A DNA stretch of 47,859 bases. Origin: DASZQY01 sp035548515. Its GTDB lineage: Bacteria; Pseudomonadota; Alphaproteobacteria; Rhizobiales; Kaistiaceae. The notes under the pieces were generated by a model, which saw nothing but the letters and a program-made list of their open reading frames with translations, was not told the origin of the DNA and did no database searches. The stretch lies in NCBI GenBank assembly GCA_035548515.1, contig DASZSW010000020.1, forward strand, positions 1 to 47,859, read 5' to 3'. Below, one piece after another: positions 16,231-24,290 of this stretch (position 1 is the stretch's first letter; every line of letters begins with the position of its first letter). A program made the translations under genes and the position numbers.

Positions 16231-16682
16231 GGCTGAAACTTGTCGCCGCGGGGCTGTGGCTTGCACTGGCGTCACCGGCGCTGGCGGCGCCTGTCACCGT
16301 CGGGAGCCTGGCCATCGATGCGATGTGGACCCGCGCCACGCCGCCCGGCGCGCCGAGCGCGGGCGGGTATCTGACCATCACCAACACGGGCAGCGAGGCT
16401 GACACGCTGACAGCGGTCGCTTCGCCGATGGCGGGCATGAGCGACATCCACGTCATGGAGACCAAGGACGGTGTGATGACCATGCACGGGCTGGAGGGCG
16501 GCCTGCCGATTCCGGCCGGCGGAACTGTGACACTTGCCCCCGGCGGGTTCCACATCATGTTCATAGGACTCACCGGCGCGCTGAAGCAAGGTGATACGCT
16601 GCCGGTGACGCTGACGTTCGCCAAGGCCGGAAAGGTCGATGTCGCGTTGCCCGTTCTGGCGATCGGCGCGCGGGGACCGTAG
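16227..16682 (+). CDS. periplasmic copper chaperone PCu(A)C
   Basis: 151 residues. Signal peptide MRLKLVAAGLWLALASPALA, cleaved after AxA, then a beta-sandwich with the copper motif H(M)X10MX21HXM. His75, Met86, His109 and Met111 are at the expected spacing (IHVME ... TMHGLEGG ... GFHIMFIGL). PCu(A)C delivers Cu(I) to the CuA site of cytochrome oxidase together with SCO proteins. It starts within the ATGA overlap of the MFS gene, and sco follows after two bases. The oxidase subunit ctaC is at the other end of the window. Confidence 0.94.
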   Translation: MRLKLVAAGLWLALASPALAAPVTVGSLAIDAMWTRATPPGAPSAGGYLTITNTGSEADTLTAVASPMAGMSDIHVMETKDGVMTMHGLEGGLPIPAGGTVTLAPGGFHIMFIGLTGALKQGDTLPVTLTFAKAGKVDVALPVLAIGARGP

Positions 16683-16684
16683 AG

Positions 16685-17281
16685 ATGTCGCTGAAGGCAA
16701 TACGCACTGCGCTGTGGGTCGTCGTCGCGGCGGTCGTTGCCGTCGGGGTCGCGTGGTTTGCGTTCGCACCGCGCGAGGGCGCGCTCACCACGGCCAACAT
16801 CGGCGGCCCATTCACGCTGACCGACCAGAACGGGGCGACGGTCACCGAAGCTGCGCTCAAGGGGCATCCGACAGCGATGTTCTTCGGCTACACGTTCTGC
16901 CCGGACGTCTGTCCGACAACGCTGTCGGACATCACGGTATGGCTGCAGCAGCTCGGCGCCGGCGGCGACAGGCTCAAGGTCTATTTCGTCACCGTCGATC
17001 CCGAGCGCGACACGCAGGCGGCGATGGCCTCGTACCTCCAGGCGTTCGACCCACGGATCGTGGGGCTGACAGGCACGCGGCCGGCCATCGACGCGATGCT
17101 CAAGGAATTCCGCGTCTATGCGCGCAAGGTCGACGGCAAGGACGGCGCGCCGTATACGATGGACCACACGGCCGGGGTGTACCTGCTCGACTCCAACGCC
17201 AATTTCGTTGGTACTGTCGACTATCAGGAGAAGCCGGACGTGGCGCTCGCCAAGCTGAAGCGGCTGATTGGAGAGACATGA
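16685..17281 (+). CDS. SCO1/SenC family copper metallochaperone
   Basis: 198 residues. One N-terminal transmembrane anchor (about 8-28) followed by a periplasmic thioredoxin-like domain. The copper ligands are Cys72 and Cys76 in YTFCPDVCPTTL and His161 in YTMDHTAGVYL, as in SCO1/PrrC. The family inserts copper into, or reduces cysteines of, the CuA site of subunit II. It lies between PCu(A)C and the 47-residue membrane protein, overlapping the latter by four bases (ATGA), so all are likely in one transcript. Confidence 0.95.
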   Translation: MSLKAIRTALWVVVAAVVAVGVAWFAFAPREGALTTANIGGPFTLTDQNGATVTEAALKGHPTAMFFGYTFCPDVCPTTLSDITVWLQQLGAGGDRLKVYFVTVDPERDTQAAMASYLQAFDPRIVGLTGTRPAIDAMLKEFRVYARKVDGKDGAPYTMDHTAGVYLLDSNANFVGTVDYQEKPDVALAKLKRLIGET

Positions 17282-17421
17282 GCAACGCGACTTTCCCCAG
17301 GACTGGACTGGTCGTCGGCGGCGGGCTGCTGGTCGCGCTGGGGATTGCGCTGTGGGCAAAATTCGGGGCGCTCGTCTATTTCGACACGATTGCGGCCTCG
17401 TTCATCGGCTGCTTCTTCTGA
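17278..17421 (+). CDS. 47-residue single-pass membrane protein, coupled to SCO1
   Basis: Starts at ATG 17278 inside the ATGA overlap with sco and stops TGA at 17421, five bases before tlyA. Sequence begins MSNATFPRTGLVVGGGLLVA and ends AASFIGCFF. A hydrophobic helix spans about residues 10-30, with a second hydrophobic stretch at the C-terminus containing a single cysteine at residue 45. The tight overlap with a copper chaperone gene and the hydrophobic composition argue for a real gene. I do not recognise a named family, though short proteins with a similar VYFD...GCF ending occur in related bacteria as I recall. A role in oxidase or copper assembly is inferred from position only. Confidence 0.65.
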   Translation: MSNATFPRTGLVVGGGLLVALGIALWAKFGALVYFDTIAASFIGCFF

Positions 17422-17425
17422 TCGC

Positions 17426-18160
17426 ATGAGCAAACGCCTAGACATGGCGCTGGTCGAGCGCGGGCTGGCGCCGACCCGGGCGCGGGCGCGCGATGCGATC
17501 CTGCGCGGGCATGTCACCGTCGGGGGGCAGGTCGCGGCGAAGCCGGCCCAGACGGTCGAGGACAGTGTCGACATTGCCGTCGATGATCCTGCGGCGGCTT
17601 ACGTCTCGCGCGCGGCACTGAAGCTCGTCGCCGGGCTCGACCGGTTCGGCTTCTCGCCCAACGGGCGTGTGGCGCTGGACCTTGGCGCATCCACCGGCGG
17701 CTTCACGCAGGTGCTGCTGGAGCGCGGCGCGCGTACGGTGTTCGCGGTCGACGTCGGGCATGGGCAGCTCGATCCGACGCTCGCCGCCGATCCGCGCGTG
17801 GTATCGCGCGAGGGCGTGAACGCCCGCGACCTCACTGCGGCGGACATCGGTGAGGCGCCGGCGGCAATTGTCGCCGACGTTTCGTTCATCTCGCTTCGCC
17901 TTGTGCTGCCCCCTGCCTTGAGGCTCGCTGCGCCGGGGGCTTGGGGGGTGTTCCTGGTCAAGCCGCAGTTCGAGGCGGGACGCGATGCGATCGGCAAGGG
18001 CGGCATCGTGCGCGACGCTTCGCTTGGCGAACGCACCGCCGCCGATCTTGCGACATGGCTCGAGGCTGAGATGGGCTGGCGGATCGCCGGCGTGATCCTT
18101 TCGCCGATCGAAGGCGGCGACGGCAACCGCGAGTTCCTGCTCGGCGCCGAGCGTGGCTGA
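17426..18160 (+). CDS. tlyA: TlyA family rRNA 2'-O-methyltransferase
   Basis: 244 residues. An S4 RNA-binding domain at residues 1-60 (SKRLDMALVERGLAPTRARA) is followed by an FtsJ/RrmJ-like methyltransferase fold with the SAM motif ALDLGASTGGFTQVLLE, then VFAVDVGHGQL, and later FLVKPQFEAGRDAIGKGGI. TlyA methylates ribose of 16S C1409 and 23S C1920 in mycobacteria; many family members are annotated as hemolysin. Start ATG 17426 is chosen because it begins the S4 domain. It overlaps the next methyltransferase gene by eight bases. tlyA close to dxs is a recurrent alphaproteobacterial arrangement. Confidence 0.94.
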   Translation: MSKRLDMALVERGLAPTRARARDAILRGHVTVGGQVAAKPAQTVEDSVDIAVDDPAAAYVSRAALKLVAGLDRFGFSPNGRVALDLGASTGGFTQVLLERGARTVFAVDVGHGQLDPTLAADPRVVSREGVNARDLTAADIGEAPAAIVADVSFISLRLVLPPALRLAAPGAWGVFLVKPQFEAGRDAIGKGGIVRDASLGERTAADLATWLEAEMGWRIAGVILSPIEGGDGNREFLLGAERG

Positions 18161-19382
18161 GACCGTTACGATCGCGGCGCTTGGCCATGGGGGCGACGGC
18201 ATCGCCGACACCGCGGCCGGGCGGGTCTTCGTGCCGTACACGCTGCCCGGTGAGACGGTGGAGATCGAAGCCGGCGAGGGTGAACGGGCCGCCCTGCTCC
18301 GCGTCGTGACGCCGAGTGCGGACCGCGTCGCGGCGGTCTGCCCGAACTTCGGCAAATGCGGAATATGCGCGCTGGAGCACATGGCGCGGCCAGCGTACCT
18401 CGCGTGGAAGCGCGAGCAGGTCGTCGCGGCGTTCGCGCAACGCGGGGTCGAGGCGGACGTTGCGGCCATGGTGCCGATCGCGGCCGGCAGCCGGCGACGC
18501 GCGATCTTCTCCGCCGTGCGGACGCCGAAGGGCGTCGTGCTCGGCTTCCATGCGCGCACGTCCAAGACGATAGTCGATATCGATGCGTGCAGCGTGCTCG
18601 TACCGGGCATCGTCGCGAAGCTGCCTCTCCTGAAGAAGATCGTGACGGTTGCGCTGTCGCGCTGGAAGCCGGCGCGGGTGACGGTTTTCCTGGCCGACAA
18701 TGGGCTCGACATTGCGATCGCCGATGCCGGCAAGCCCGACCAGACGATGCTCGGCAAGCTCGGCGATTTCGGGCGCGATCCGGATATCGCCCGACTGACG
18801 GTCGATGGCGTCGAGGTGTTCCGCAATCGTGCGCCGGAGTTTGCCGCGGGACCCGCGACGTTGTTCCCGGTGCCGGGAGGATTTACGCAGGCGGCGAAGG
18901 CGGCCGAGGAGGCACTCGCCGAGATCGTCGTCAACGACGTTGGCAGCGCTTCACCGGTCGCCGATCTCTTCGCCGGCATCGGGACGTTCACCTTCCGGCT
19001 CGCGGCGCATGCACCTGTCACCGCGGTGGAAGGCGATGCGGCGCTGGTGGCGGCGATCGACTTCGCGGCCAAGCGCGCCAAGGGGGTGCGCAAGGTCGCC
19101 TCGGTGCGGCGCGATCTTTTCGCCAATCCGCTGGCGCCGGCCGAGCTGGACAAATTCGGCGCGGTGGTTTTCGACCCGCCTGCCGCGGGCGCCAAGGCGC
19201 AAGCCGAGATGCTGGCCAAATCGAAGGTCGCGACGGTGGTCGCCGTCTCTTGCAATCCGGCAACGCTGGCGCGCGACGCCCGTATCCTGATCGACGGCGG
19301 GTATCGACTGAACCGCGTGGTGCCGGTCGATCAGTTTCTGTTCTCCGCCGAGATCGAAGCTGTGGCTACCTTCACACGATGA
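18153..19382 (+). CDS. TrmA/RumA-type RNA m5U methyltransferase
   Basis: 409 residues. An N-terminal TRAM-like segment (ALGHGGDGIADTAAGRVFVPY) is followed by a cysteine cluster, CPNFGKCGIC plus a later DIDACSVL, consistent with an iron-sulphur site as in RlmD. The C-terminal SAM-dependent domain has DLFAGIGTFTFRLAA, VFDPPAAGA and the nucleophile motif VSCNPATLARDA. Probable target is a uridine in 23S rRNA; which one cannot be read. The GTG start at 18153 lies inside the end of tlyA. It completes the co-directional block that begins with the HDAC-like gene. Confidence 0.92.
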   Translation: MAETVTIAALGHGGDGIADTAAGRVFVPYTLPGETVEIEAGEGERAALLRVVTPSADRVAAVCPNFGKCGICALEHMARPAYLAWKREQVVAAFAQRGVEADVAAMVPIAAGSRRRAIFSAVRTPKGVVLGFHARTSKTIVDIDACSVLVPGIVAKLPLLKKIVTVALSRWKPARVTVFLADNGLDIAIADAGKPDQTMLGKLGDFGRDPDIARLTVDGVEVFRNRAPEFAAGPATLFPVPGGFTQAAKAAEEALAEIVVNDVGSASPVADLFAGIGTFTFRLAAHAPVTAVEGDAALVAAIDFAAKRAKGVRKVASVRRDLFANPLAPAELDKFGAVVFDPPAAGAKAQAEMLAKSKVATVVAVSCNPATLARDARILIDGGYRLNRVVPVDQFLFSAEIEAVATFTR

Positions 19383-19422
19383 GCCGTCGCATCGCGCTTC
19401 GCGATATGCCAGTGTCGCGCCG

Positions 19423-20430
19423 ATGAAGTCGCGATTCAGCCACATGCTGTGGCCCCTTGTCGGCCTGGCAGTGGCCGCGCTCTGTGTCTTCCTGCTCGTG
19501 CGCGAGCTGTGGTCGCTGAACCCCGGCGACGTGTGGGCAAGCCTCAAGCATGTGCGGCCGCTGCACTGGCTGGGCGCCTTCGGCGGCGTCATCCTCGCCT
19601 ATGCTGCGCTCGCCGGATATGACCGCATCGCGCTCCAGCACATCAACCGGCACCTGTCGTGGCCATTCATTGCGGTCGCCTCGTTCGTGTCGTACGCGCT
19701 GTCGCACAACATCGGCGCAGCGGTGCTTTCCGGGGCGGTGGTGCGCTACCGCATCTACTCGACGAAGGGGCTGAGCGTCGGCGAGATCGGCGTGCTGGTG
19801 GCGTTCTGTGCTTTCACCTTCGGGCTTGGCGTGACCATCCTCGGCGGCATCCTGCTGATCATCCATCCGGAGCTGGCGCAGCGATTCATCCAGCTGCCGT
19901 CGCCGCTGGCCGAGATCGCCGGATACGGGATGCTGATCGCGGTGGCGCTGTACGTCACCGGCTCGCTGCTGCATCTCAAGCCGCTGGTGCTCTGGGGCTT
20001 CTCGGTTTTCTATCCGCGTCCCAAGATCGTGCTGCGGCAGCTGATCATCGGGCCGATGGAACTGATCGGCGCGGCGGCGATCATCTATTTCTGCCTGCCC
20101 GAGGCCGGTAACCCCGGCTTCATCATCGTGCTCGGCATTTTCCTGGCCTCGTTCTCGCTGGCGGTGTTCTCGCATGCACCAGGCGGACTCGGCGTGCTCG
20201 AGCTGCTGTTCGTCTCGGGCCTGAAGGACATGCCGACGGCGGACGTGCTGGCGGCGCTGATCGTCTTCCGCCTGTTCTATCTGGTCCTGCCGCTGGCGAT
20301 TTCGCTGGTCGCCGTGCTGATCTTCGAACGGCAGCAGATGAAATTGCGGCGGGACAGCGAAATCGTGGCCGCGCCTCAGGCCGGCTCGGTCGACTCGATC
20401 TCGATGCCAAACCCGTCCAGTCCGACGTAG
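19423..20430 (+). CDS. flippase-like / lysylphosphatidylglycerol synthase TM-region protein (UPF0104-like)
   Basis: 335 residues with about eight transmembrane helices. The pattern YALSHNIGAAVLSGAVVRYR and the C-terminal FSHAPGGLGVLELLF are the signatures of the MprF N-terminal flippase domain family. No lysyl transferase domain is attached, so it would be a stand-alone membrane protein possibly moving a lipid. The last 18 residues are read over the 3' end of convergent ribBA: the two coding regions overlap by 55 bases. This tail (GSVDSISMPNPSSPT) has no sign of conservation, while the overlapping ribBA end is conserved, so the tail looks like read-through from a displaced stop. Confidence 0.85.
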   Translation: MKSRFSHMLWPLVGLAVAALCVFLLVRELWSLNPGDVWASLKHVRPLHWLGAFGGVILAYAALAGYDRIALQHINRHLSWPFIAVASFVSYALSHNIGAAVLSGAVVRYRIYSTKGLSVGEIGVLVAFCAFTFGLGVTILGGILLIIHPELAQRFIQLPSPLAEIAGYGMLIAVALYVTGSLLHLKPLVLWGFSVFYPRPKIVLRQLIIGPMELIGAAAIIYFCLPEAGNPGFIIVLGIFLASFSLAVFSHAPGGLGVLELLFVSGLKDMPTADVLAALIVFRLFYLVLPLAISLVAVLIFERQQMKLRRDSEIVAAPQAGSVDSISMPNPSSPT

Positions 20431-21455
20431 CGGCGCTCCCGGCTGGCGATCAGCTTTATCGACTTCACGCCGAGGTCACGGAGGATCTGCGCGCCGACGC
20501 CGACCTCGCGCCATTCTTCGCCACGCGCGGCGGACGAATCCGACGGACGCGCGCGGCGGCTGGCTTCAGCGACACCGACGGAACCTTCGCGAAGGTAGAC
20601 GACGACGCCGCGGCCGCCCTTTGCGATGCGCGCGATGATCGCGTCGAGCGCGCTGTGGGTGCCGAAGACATCCTCCACGACAGCTTCGCGCTGAAGGCGG
20701 ACCGGAACGGCCCTGCCCTCGCCGATGTCGCCGAAGACGACGGCGAGGTGCTGCGTGGCGTCGAACCGCGTGCGGTAGGCGTAGGCGTGCGCCGGGCCGG
20801 CGGCGGTGGTGACGGCGAATTCGGCGACGCGCTCGACCAGCTTCTCGCTGCGCTGGCGCCACGCGATCAGATCGGCGACCGAGACGCGCTGGAGCTTGTG
20901 GCGCTCTGCGAAGGCGGCGATGTCCGGCCCGCGCATGACGGAGCCATCGTCGTTCACCAGCTCGGCCAACACGCCGACCGGCTCGAGCTGAGCGGCGCGG
21001 CAAAGATCGACCGCAGCCTCTGTGTGGCCTGAGCGCATGAGCACGCCGCCGTCCTGCGCGATCAGCGGGAAGATGTGGCCGGGGCGGACGAATTCCGCCG
21101 CGCCGGAGTTCGGATTGGCGAGCGCGCGGACGGTGTTGCAACGCTCCTCGGCGCTGATGCCCGTGGTCAGTCCGTGGCGGAAATCGACCGAGACGGTGAA
21201 GGCTGTACCGAGCGGCGCCTCGTTCTCGGCCACCATCGGAGGAAGCTGGAGGCGGTGCGCGGTGGCGCGCGGCATTGGCGCGCAGACGATGCCGGTGGTG
21301 TGGCGGACGATGAAGCCGAGCTTCTCCGGCGTCGCGTGGACCGCGGCGAGGATGAGGTCGCCCTCGTTCTCGCGGTCGTCGTCATCGGTGACGACGACGA
21401 TCTCGCCGGAACGGAAGGCAGCAATGGCGGCGGCGACGCGCTCGTGGTCGGTCAT
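20376..21455 (-). CDS. ribBA: 3,4-dihydroxy-2-butanone-4-phosphate synthase with degenerate GTP cyclohydrolase II domain
   Basis: 359 residues. The N-terminal RibB half (1-200) is intact, with VVTDDDDRENEGDLILAA, RHTTGIVC, and RSGHTEAAVDLCRAAQLEPV, and makes the four-carbon precursor of riboflavin from ribulose 5-phosphate. The C-terminal RibA-like half (205-359) keeps the fold and the typical C-terminal YVGLDGFGIEI, but contains no cysteine. The zinc-binding ECLTGD...CDCG segment is replaced by REAVVEDVFGTHSALDAI. It is therefore unlikely to have GTP cyclohydrolase II activity, and a separate RibA is expected elsewhere. It starts six bases after the aroC stop on the same strand. No FMN riboswitch is visible in the gap. 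Confidence 0.94.
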   Translation of the reverse strand: MTDHERVAAAIAAFRSGEIVVVTDDDDRENEGDLILAAVHATPEKLGFIVRHTTGIVCAPMPRATAHRLQLPPMVAENEAPLGTAFTVSVDFRHGLTTGISAEERCNTVRALANPNSGAAEFVRPGHIFPLIAQDGGVLMRSGHTEAAVDLCRAAQLEPVGVLAELVNDDGSVMRGPDIAAFAERHKLQRVSVADLIAWRQRSEKLVERVAEFAVTTAAGPAHAYAYRTRFDATQHLAVVFGDIGEGRAVPVRLQREAVVEDVFGTHSALDAIIARIAKGGRGVVVYLREGSVGVAEASRRARPSDSSAARGEEWREVGVGAQILRDLGVKSIKLIASRERRYVGLDGFGIEIESTEPA

Positions 21456-21461
21456 GGTCGC

Positions 21462-22544
21462 CTAGCCGACCTGGCCGCGGTGGCGGAGGTACTGGTCGGC
21501 GAGCACGATCGCCAGCATCGCCTCGCCGATCGGCACGGCGCGGATGCCGACGCAGGGGTCGTGGCGGCCCTTGGTCGAGACGTCGACCTCGGCGCCGGAC
21601 TGGTTGACCGTGCGGCGGGGGTTGAGGATCGACGACGTCGGCTTGACGGCGAAGCGCACGACGATCGGCTGGCCGGTCGAGATGCCGCCGAGGATCCCGC
21701 CCGCGTGGTTGGAGAGGAATGCGGGCTTGCCGTCGTTGCCCATGCGCATCTCGTCGGCGTTTGCTTCGCCGGTCAGCGATGCCGCGGCGAAGCCTTCACC
21801 GATCTCGACGCCCTTCACGGCGTTGATCGACATCATCGCGGCGGCAATCTCCTGGTCGAGTTTGGCGTAGATGGGAGCGCCCCAGCCGGGGGGCACGCCC
21901 TCGGCCACGACTTCGATGACGGCACCGACGGAGGAGCCGCGTTTGCGCACGTCGTCGAGGTAGCCTTCCCAGACGCCCGCGGCCTTTGCATCAGGCGAGA
22001 AGAACGGGTTGTTGTCGACTTCCCCCCAGTTCCAGTTGGCGCGGTCGATCTTGTGCTCGCCGATCTGGATGAGCGCGCCGCGGATAGTCACACCCGGGAT
22101 GACCTTGCGGGCGACCGCGCCGGCGGCGACGCGGCTCGCCGTCTCGCGCGCGGAGGCGCGACCGGAACCGCGCCAGTCGCGGACGCCGTATTTCTGCTGG
22201 TAGGTGAAGTCGGCGTGGCCGGGGCGGTATTTGTCGGCGATGTCGCCGTAGTCCTTGGAGCGGGCGTCGACGTTTTCGATCTGCAAGGCGATGGGCGTGC
22301 CGGTGGTGAGCAGTTGCCCGCCCTCCTCGAACACGCCGGACAGGATCTTCACTGCATCCGGTTCGCGGCGTTGGGTGGTGAACCGGGATTGCCCCGGACG
22401 GCGCTTGTCCAGATACGCCTGAATCCCGGCTTCCGAAATCGCGATGCGCGGCGGGCAGCCATCGACGACGCAGCCGATCGCCGGCCCATGGCTCTCGCCC
22501 CAGGTGGTGACGCGGAAAAGATGGCCGAAGGTGTTGTGGGACAT
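21462..22544 (-). CDS. aroC: chorismate synthase
   Basis: 360 residues, full length. It converts 5-enolpyruvylshikimate 3-phosphate to chorismate using reduced FMN. Conserved blocks: GHLFRVTTWGESHGPAIGC at the N-terminus, RRPGQSRFTTQRREPD, and the FMN-binding GSGRASARETASRVAAGA. The C-terminal AIPIGEAMLAIVLADQYL-like end (RAVPIGEAMLAIVLADQYL) is also typical. It lies upstream of ribBA, six bases apart, and downstream of the histidine phosphatase gene, with a family 2 repeat between. Confidence 0.97.
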   Translation of the reverse strand: MSHNTFGHLFRVTTWGESHGPAIGCVVDGCPPRIAISEAGIQAYLDKRRPGQSRFTTQRREPDAVKILSGVFEEGGQLLTTGTPIALQIENVDARSKDYGDIADKYRPGHADFTYQQKYGVRDWRGSGRASARETASRVAAGAVARKVIPGVTIRGALIQIGEHKIDRANWNWGEVDNNPFFSPDAKAAGVWEGYLDDVRKRGSSVGAVIEVVAEGVPPGWGAPIYAKLDQEIAAAMMSINAVKGVEIGEGFAAASLTGEANADEMRMGNDGKPAFLSNHAGGILGGISTGQPIVVRFAVKPTSSILNPRRTVNQSGAEVDVSTKGRHDPCVGIRAVPIGEAMLAIVLADQYLRHRGQVG

Positions 22545-22628
22545 GGGATCGCCGCCGGTTTGCGGCGTGTTCTAGGCACCGCGCCGGTGGGCGTCAAATA
22601 GGGCGCAGCGCCGTCCGTCCAGGTGGTT

Positions 22629-22680
22629 ACCCCTCCCCAAAACCGCTGCGCGGTTTTGAGCCTCCCGCAAGGGGAGGGTT
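22629..22680. repeat. palindromic repeat, family 2, copy D
   Basis: Same orientation and almost the same sequence as copy A at 11744-11795: CCCCTCCCCAAAACCG...CGGTTTTGAGCCTCCCGCAAGGGGAGGG. It lies between the stop of the histidine phosphatase gene (22688) and the aroC start, and on the minus strand sits right after the phosphatase stop, where it could end transcription. Confidence 0.85.
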
Positions 22681-22687
22681 CAAAAAG

Positions 22688-23275
22688 TCAGAGCCACTCG
22701 CCGGTGCCGTCGCGCCACAGGAAGACGCGGTCCTGCGGGAAGTCTTCGGAGACGGTCGCGAGCTTATCGAGGCCGAGTAGATGGGCGCGGAGGACGCGGC
22801 CGACGCCGCCGTGGGCTACTACCACCGCGGGACGCTCCAGCGTCTCGACCCAGCCGATGATGCGGACGGACAGCATGTGGTAGCTCTCGCCGCCGGGCGG
22901 CAGGTAGTTCCACTTGTCGGCATGGCGGGCGCGCGACCAGCCGGGCTCGCGCGCTTCGATGTCGCGATAGGTGAAGCCCTCCAGCTCGCCGAAGGTTATC
23001 TCCAGGAGCCGCGCATCAACCTCGTAGCCCTTGGGATCGAGGCCCATCGCGCCGCGCAGTATTTCCATCGTCTCGCGCGTGCGCGACAGCGGGCTGGAGA
23101 TGAAATCGAACTTCGCCGCGTCGGGAATCCTGTCGCGGATCGTCTCGCCGTTGCGCTTGGCCTGGCCGCGGCCGCGATCGTTGAGCGGGATGTCGCGTTG
23201 ACCCTGCAAGCGACCTTCGACGTTCCAGTCGGTCTCGCCGTGGCGGACGAAGACGAGGGTCGGGACGGGCGTCAT
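22688..23275 (-). CDS. histidine phosphatase family protein
   Basis: 195 residues. The phosphohistidine motif VFVRHGETDWNVEGRLQG is at residues 8-25, the second arginine in SSPLSRTRETME, and the second catalytic histidine in VVVAHGGVGRVLRAHL. The family covers phosphoglycerate mutases, CobC-type and many small-molecule phosphatases, so the substrate is open. It is common in alphaproteobacteria next to fabI and aroC, as here, and is 12 bases downstream of fabI on the same strand. Confidence 0.9.
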   Translation of the reverse strand: MTPVPTLVFVRHGETDWNVEGRLQGQRDIPLNDRGRGQAKRNGETIRDRIPDAAKFDFISSPLSRTRETMEILRGAMGLDPKGYEVDARLLEITFGELEGFTYRDIEAREPGWSRARHADKWNYLPPGGESYHMLSVRIIGWVETLERPAVVVAHGGVGRVLRAHLLGLDKLATVSEDFPQDRVFLWRDGTGEWL

Positions 23276-23287
23276 GCGGACGCCGCG

Positions 23288-24106
23288 CTAGTCCTTGACC
23301 GTCGCGATGTCGGGGGCGTCCACGGCCTTCATGCCGATGACGTGGTAGCCGGCATCGACGTGGAGCACCTCGCCGGTGACGGCGCGGCCTAGGTCGGAAA
23401 CAAGATAGAGCGCGGTGCTGCCCACTTCATCCGGCGTGACCGTGCGGCGGAGCGGAGCGTTGTATTCGTTCCACTTGAGGATGTAGCGGAAGTCGCCGAT
23501 GCCGGAGGCGGCGAGCGTCTTGATCGGGCCGGCGGAGATGGCGTTGACGCGGATCGCCTTCGGGCCGAGGTCGACGGCGAGGTAGCGGACGCTCGCCTCC
23601 AGCGCGGCCTTGGCGACGCCCATGACGTTGTAGTTGGGCATGACCTTTTCGGCGCCGTAATAGGTGAGCGTGACGATCGCGCCGCCAGCGGTCATCAGCT
23701 TCTCGGCGCGCTGGGCAATCGCGGCGAGCGAATAGCACGAGATGTTCATGGTCATCTGGAAGTTCGCCGGCGAGGTATCGAGATAGCGGCCGGTGAGCTC
23801 GTTCTTGTCGGAGAAGGCAACGGCGTGGACGAGGAAGTCGAGCCGGTCCCAATGCTTTGCCGTCTCGGCAAAGACGGCGTCGATGGTGGCGGCGTCGGTG
23901 ACATCGCAGTGGCCGACGACCCGGCCGCCGACCTCGGCCGCCAGCGGCTCGACGCGCTTCTTCAACTGGTCGCCCTGGTAGGTGAAGGCCAGCTCGGCGC
24001 CCTGCGCGGCGCATGCCTTGGCGATCCCCCAGGCGATGGAATGATTGTTGGCGAGGCCGAAGATCAGCCCGCGCTTGCCCGCCAGCAAACCTGCGCTGTC
24101 CGCCAT
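23288..24106 (-). CDS. fabI: enoyl-[acyl-carrier-protein] reductase (NADH)
   Basis: 272 residues. Short-chain dehydrogenase fold that reduces trans-2-enoyl-ACP in the last step of each fatty-acid elongation cycle. Seen: LIFGLANNHSIAWGIAKA for NAD binding, HAVAFSDKNELTGRYLDTS, and the catalytic tyrosine/lysine pair in YYGAEKVMPNYNVMGVAKAA, with FabI-type Y-x6-K spacing. ATG 24106 is preferred because GGAGA lies nine bases upstream; the longer open frame upstream lacks family similarity. It heads the group fabI, phosphatase, aroC, ribBA on the minus strand. Confidence 0.96.
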   Translation of the reverse strand: MADSAGLLAGKRGLIFGLANNHSIAWGIAKACAAQGAELAFTYQGDQLKKRVEPLAAEVGGRVVGHCDVTDAATIDAVFAETAKHWDRLDFLVHAVAFSDKNELTGRYLDTSPANFQMTMNISCYSLAAIAQRAEKLMTAGGAIVTLTYYGAEKVMPNYNVMGVAKAALEASVRYLAVDLGPKAIRVNAISAGPIKTLAASGIGDFRYILKWNEYNAPLRRTVTPDEVGSTALYLVSDLGRAVTGEVLHVDAGYHVIGMKAVDAPDIATVKD

Positions 24107-24221
24107 TTTTTGAACGTCTCCAGGAATCCGCGGCGCTCTATCGCACGGCCCCGACCCCGGCTTCAAGCAAAGGCCACACGGCTGCCCAGAATAAATCCGC
24201 CAATGGGGTGTTTACGGCCTT

Positions 24222-24249
24222 GGGAAGCCGGCAGTGGCCGGCGTTTCCC
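24222..24249. other. hairpin between fabI and the secreted protein gene
   Basis: GGGAAGCCGGC-AGTG-GCCGGCGTTTCCC forms a near-perfect stem with a two-base bulge. It lies in the 184 bases between divergent fabI and the gene at 24291. It could be an attenuator-like leader hairpin for the latter; no uridine run follows. Confidence 0.4.
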
Positions 24250-24290
24250 ATTCGAATAACCCCACCCCCGTTGAACAGGGAGCGACCCTT

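Noticed and set aside
12916..16275. Very long open frame (over 1100 codons) on the minus strand opposite dxs and the MFS gene
   Set aside because: It has arginine/histidine-rich composition typical of antisense frames in GC-rich DNA, no recognisable domain, and lies opposite two genes with clear families.
17438..19255. Minus-strand open frame of about 600 codons opposite tlyA and the RNA methyltransferase
   Set aside because: Serine/alanine/arginine-biased antisense frame without motifs; the plus-strand genes are clear.
21456..21461. FMN riboswitch before ribBA
   Set aside because: Only six bases separate aroC and ribBA, and no conserved aptamer elements are visible upstream of aroC.
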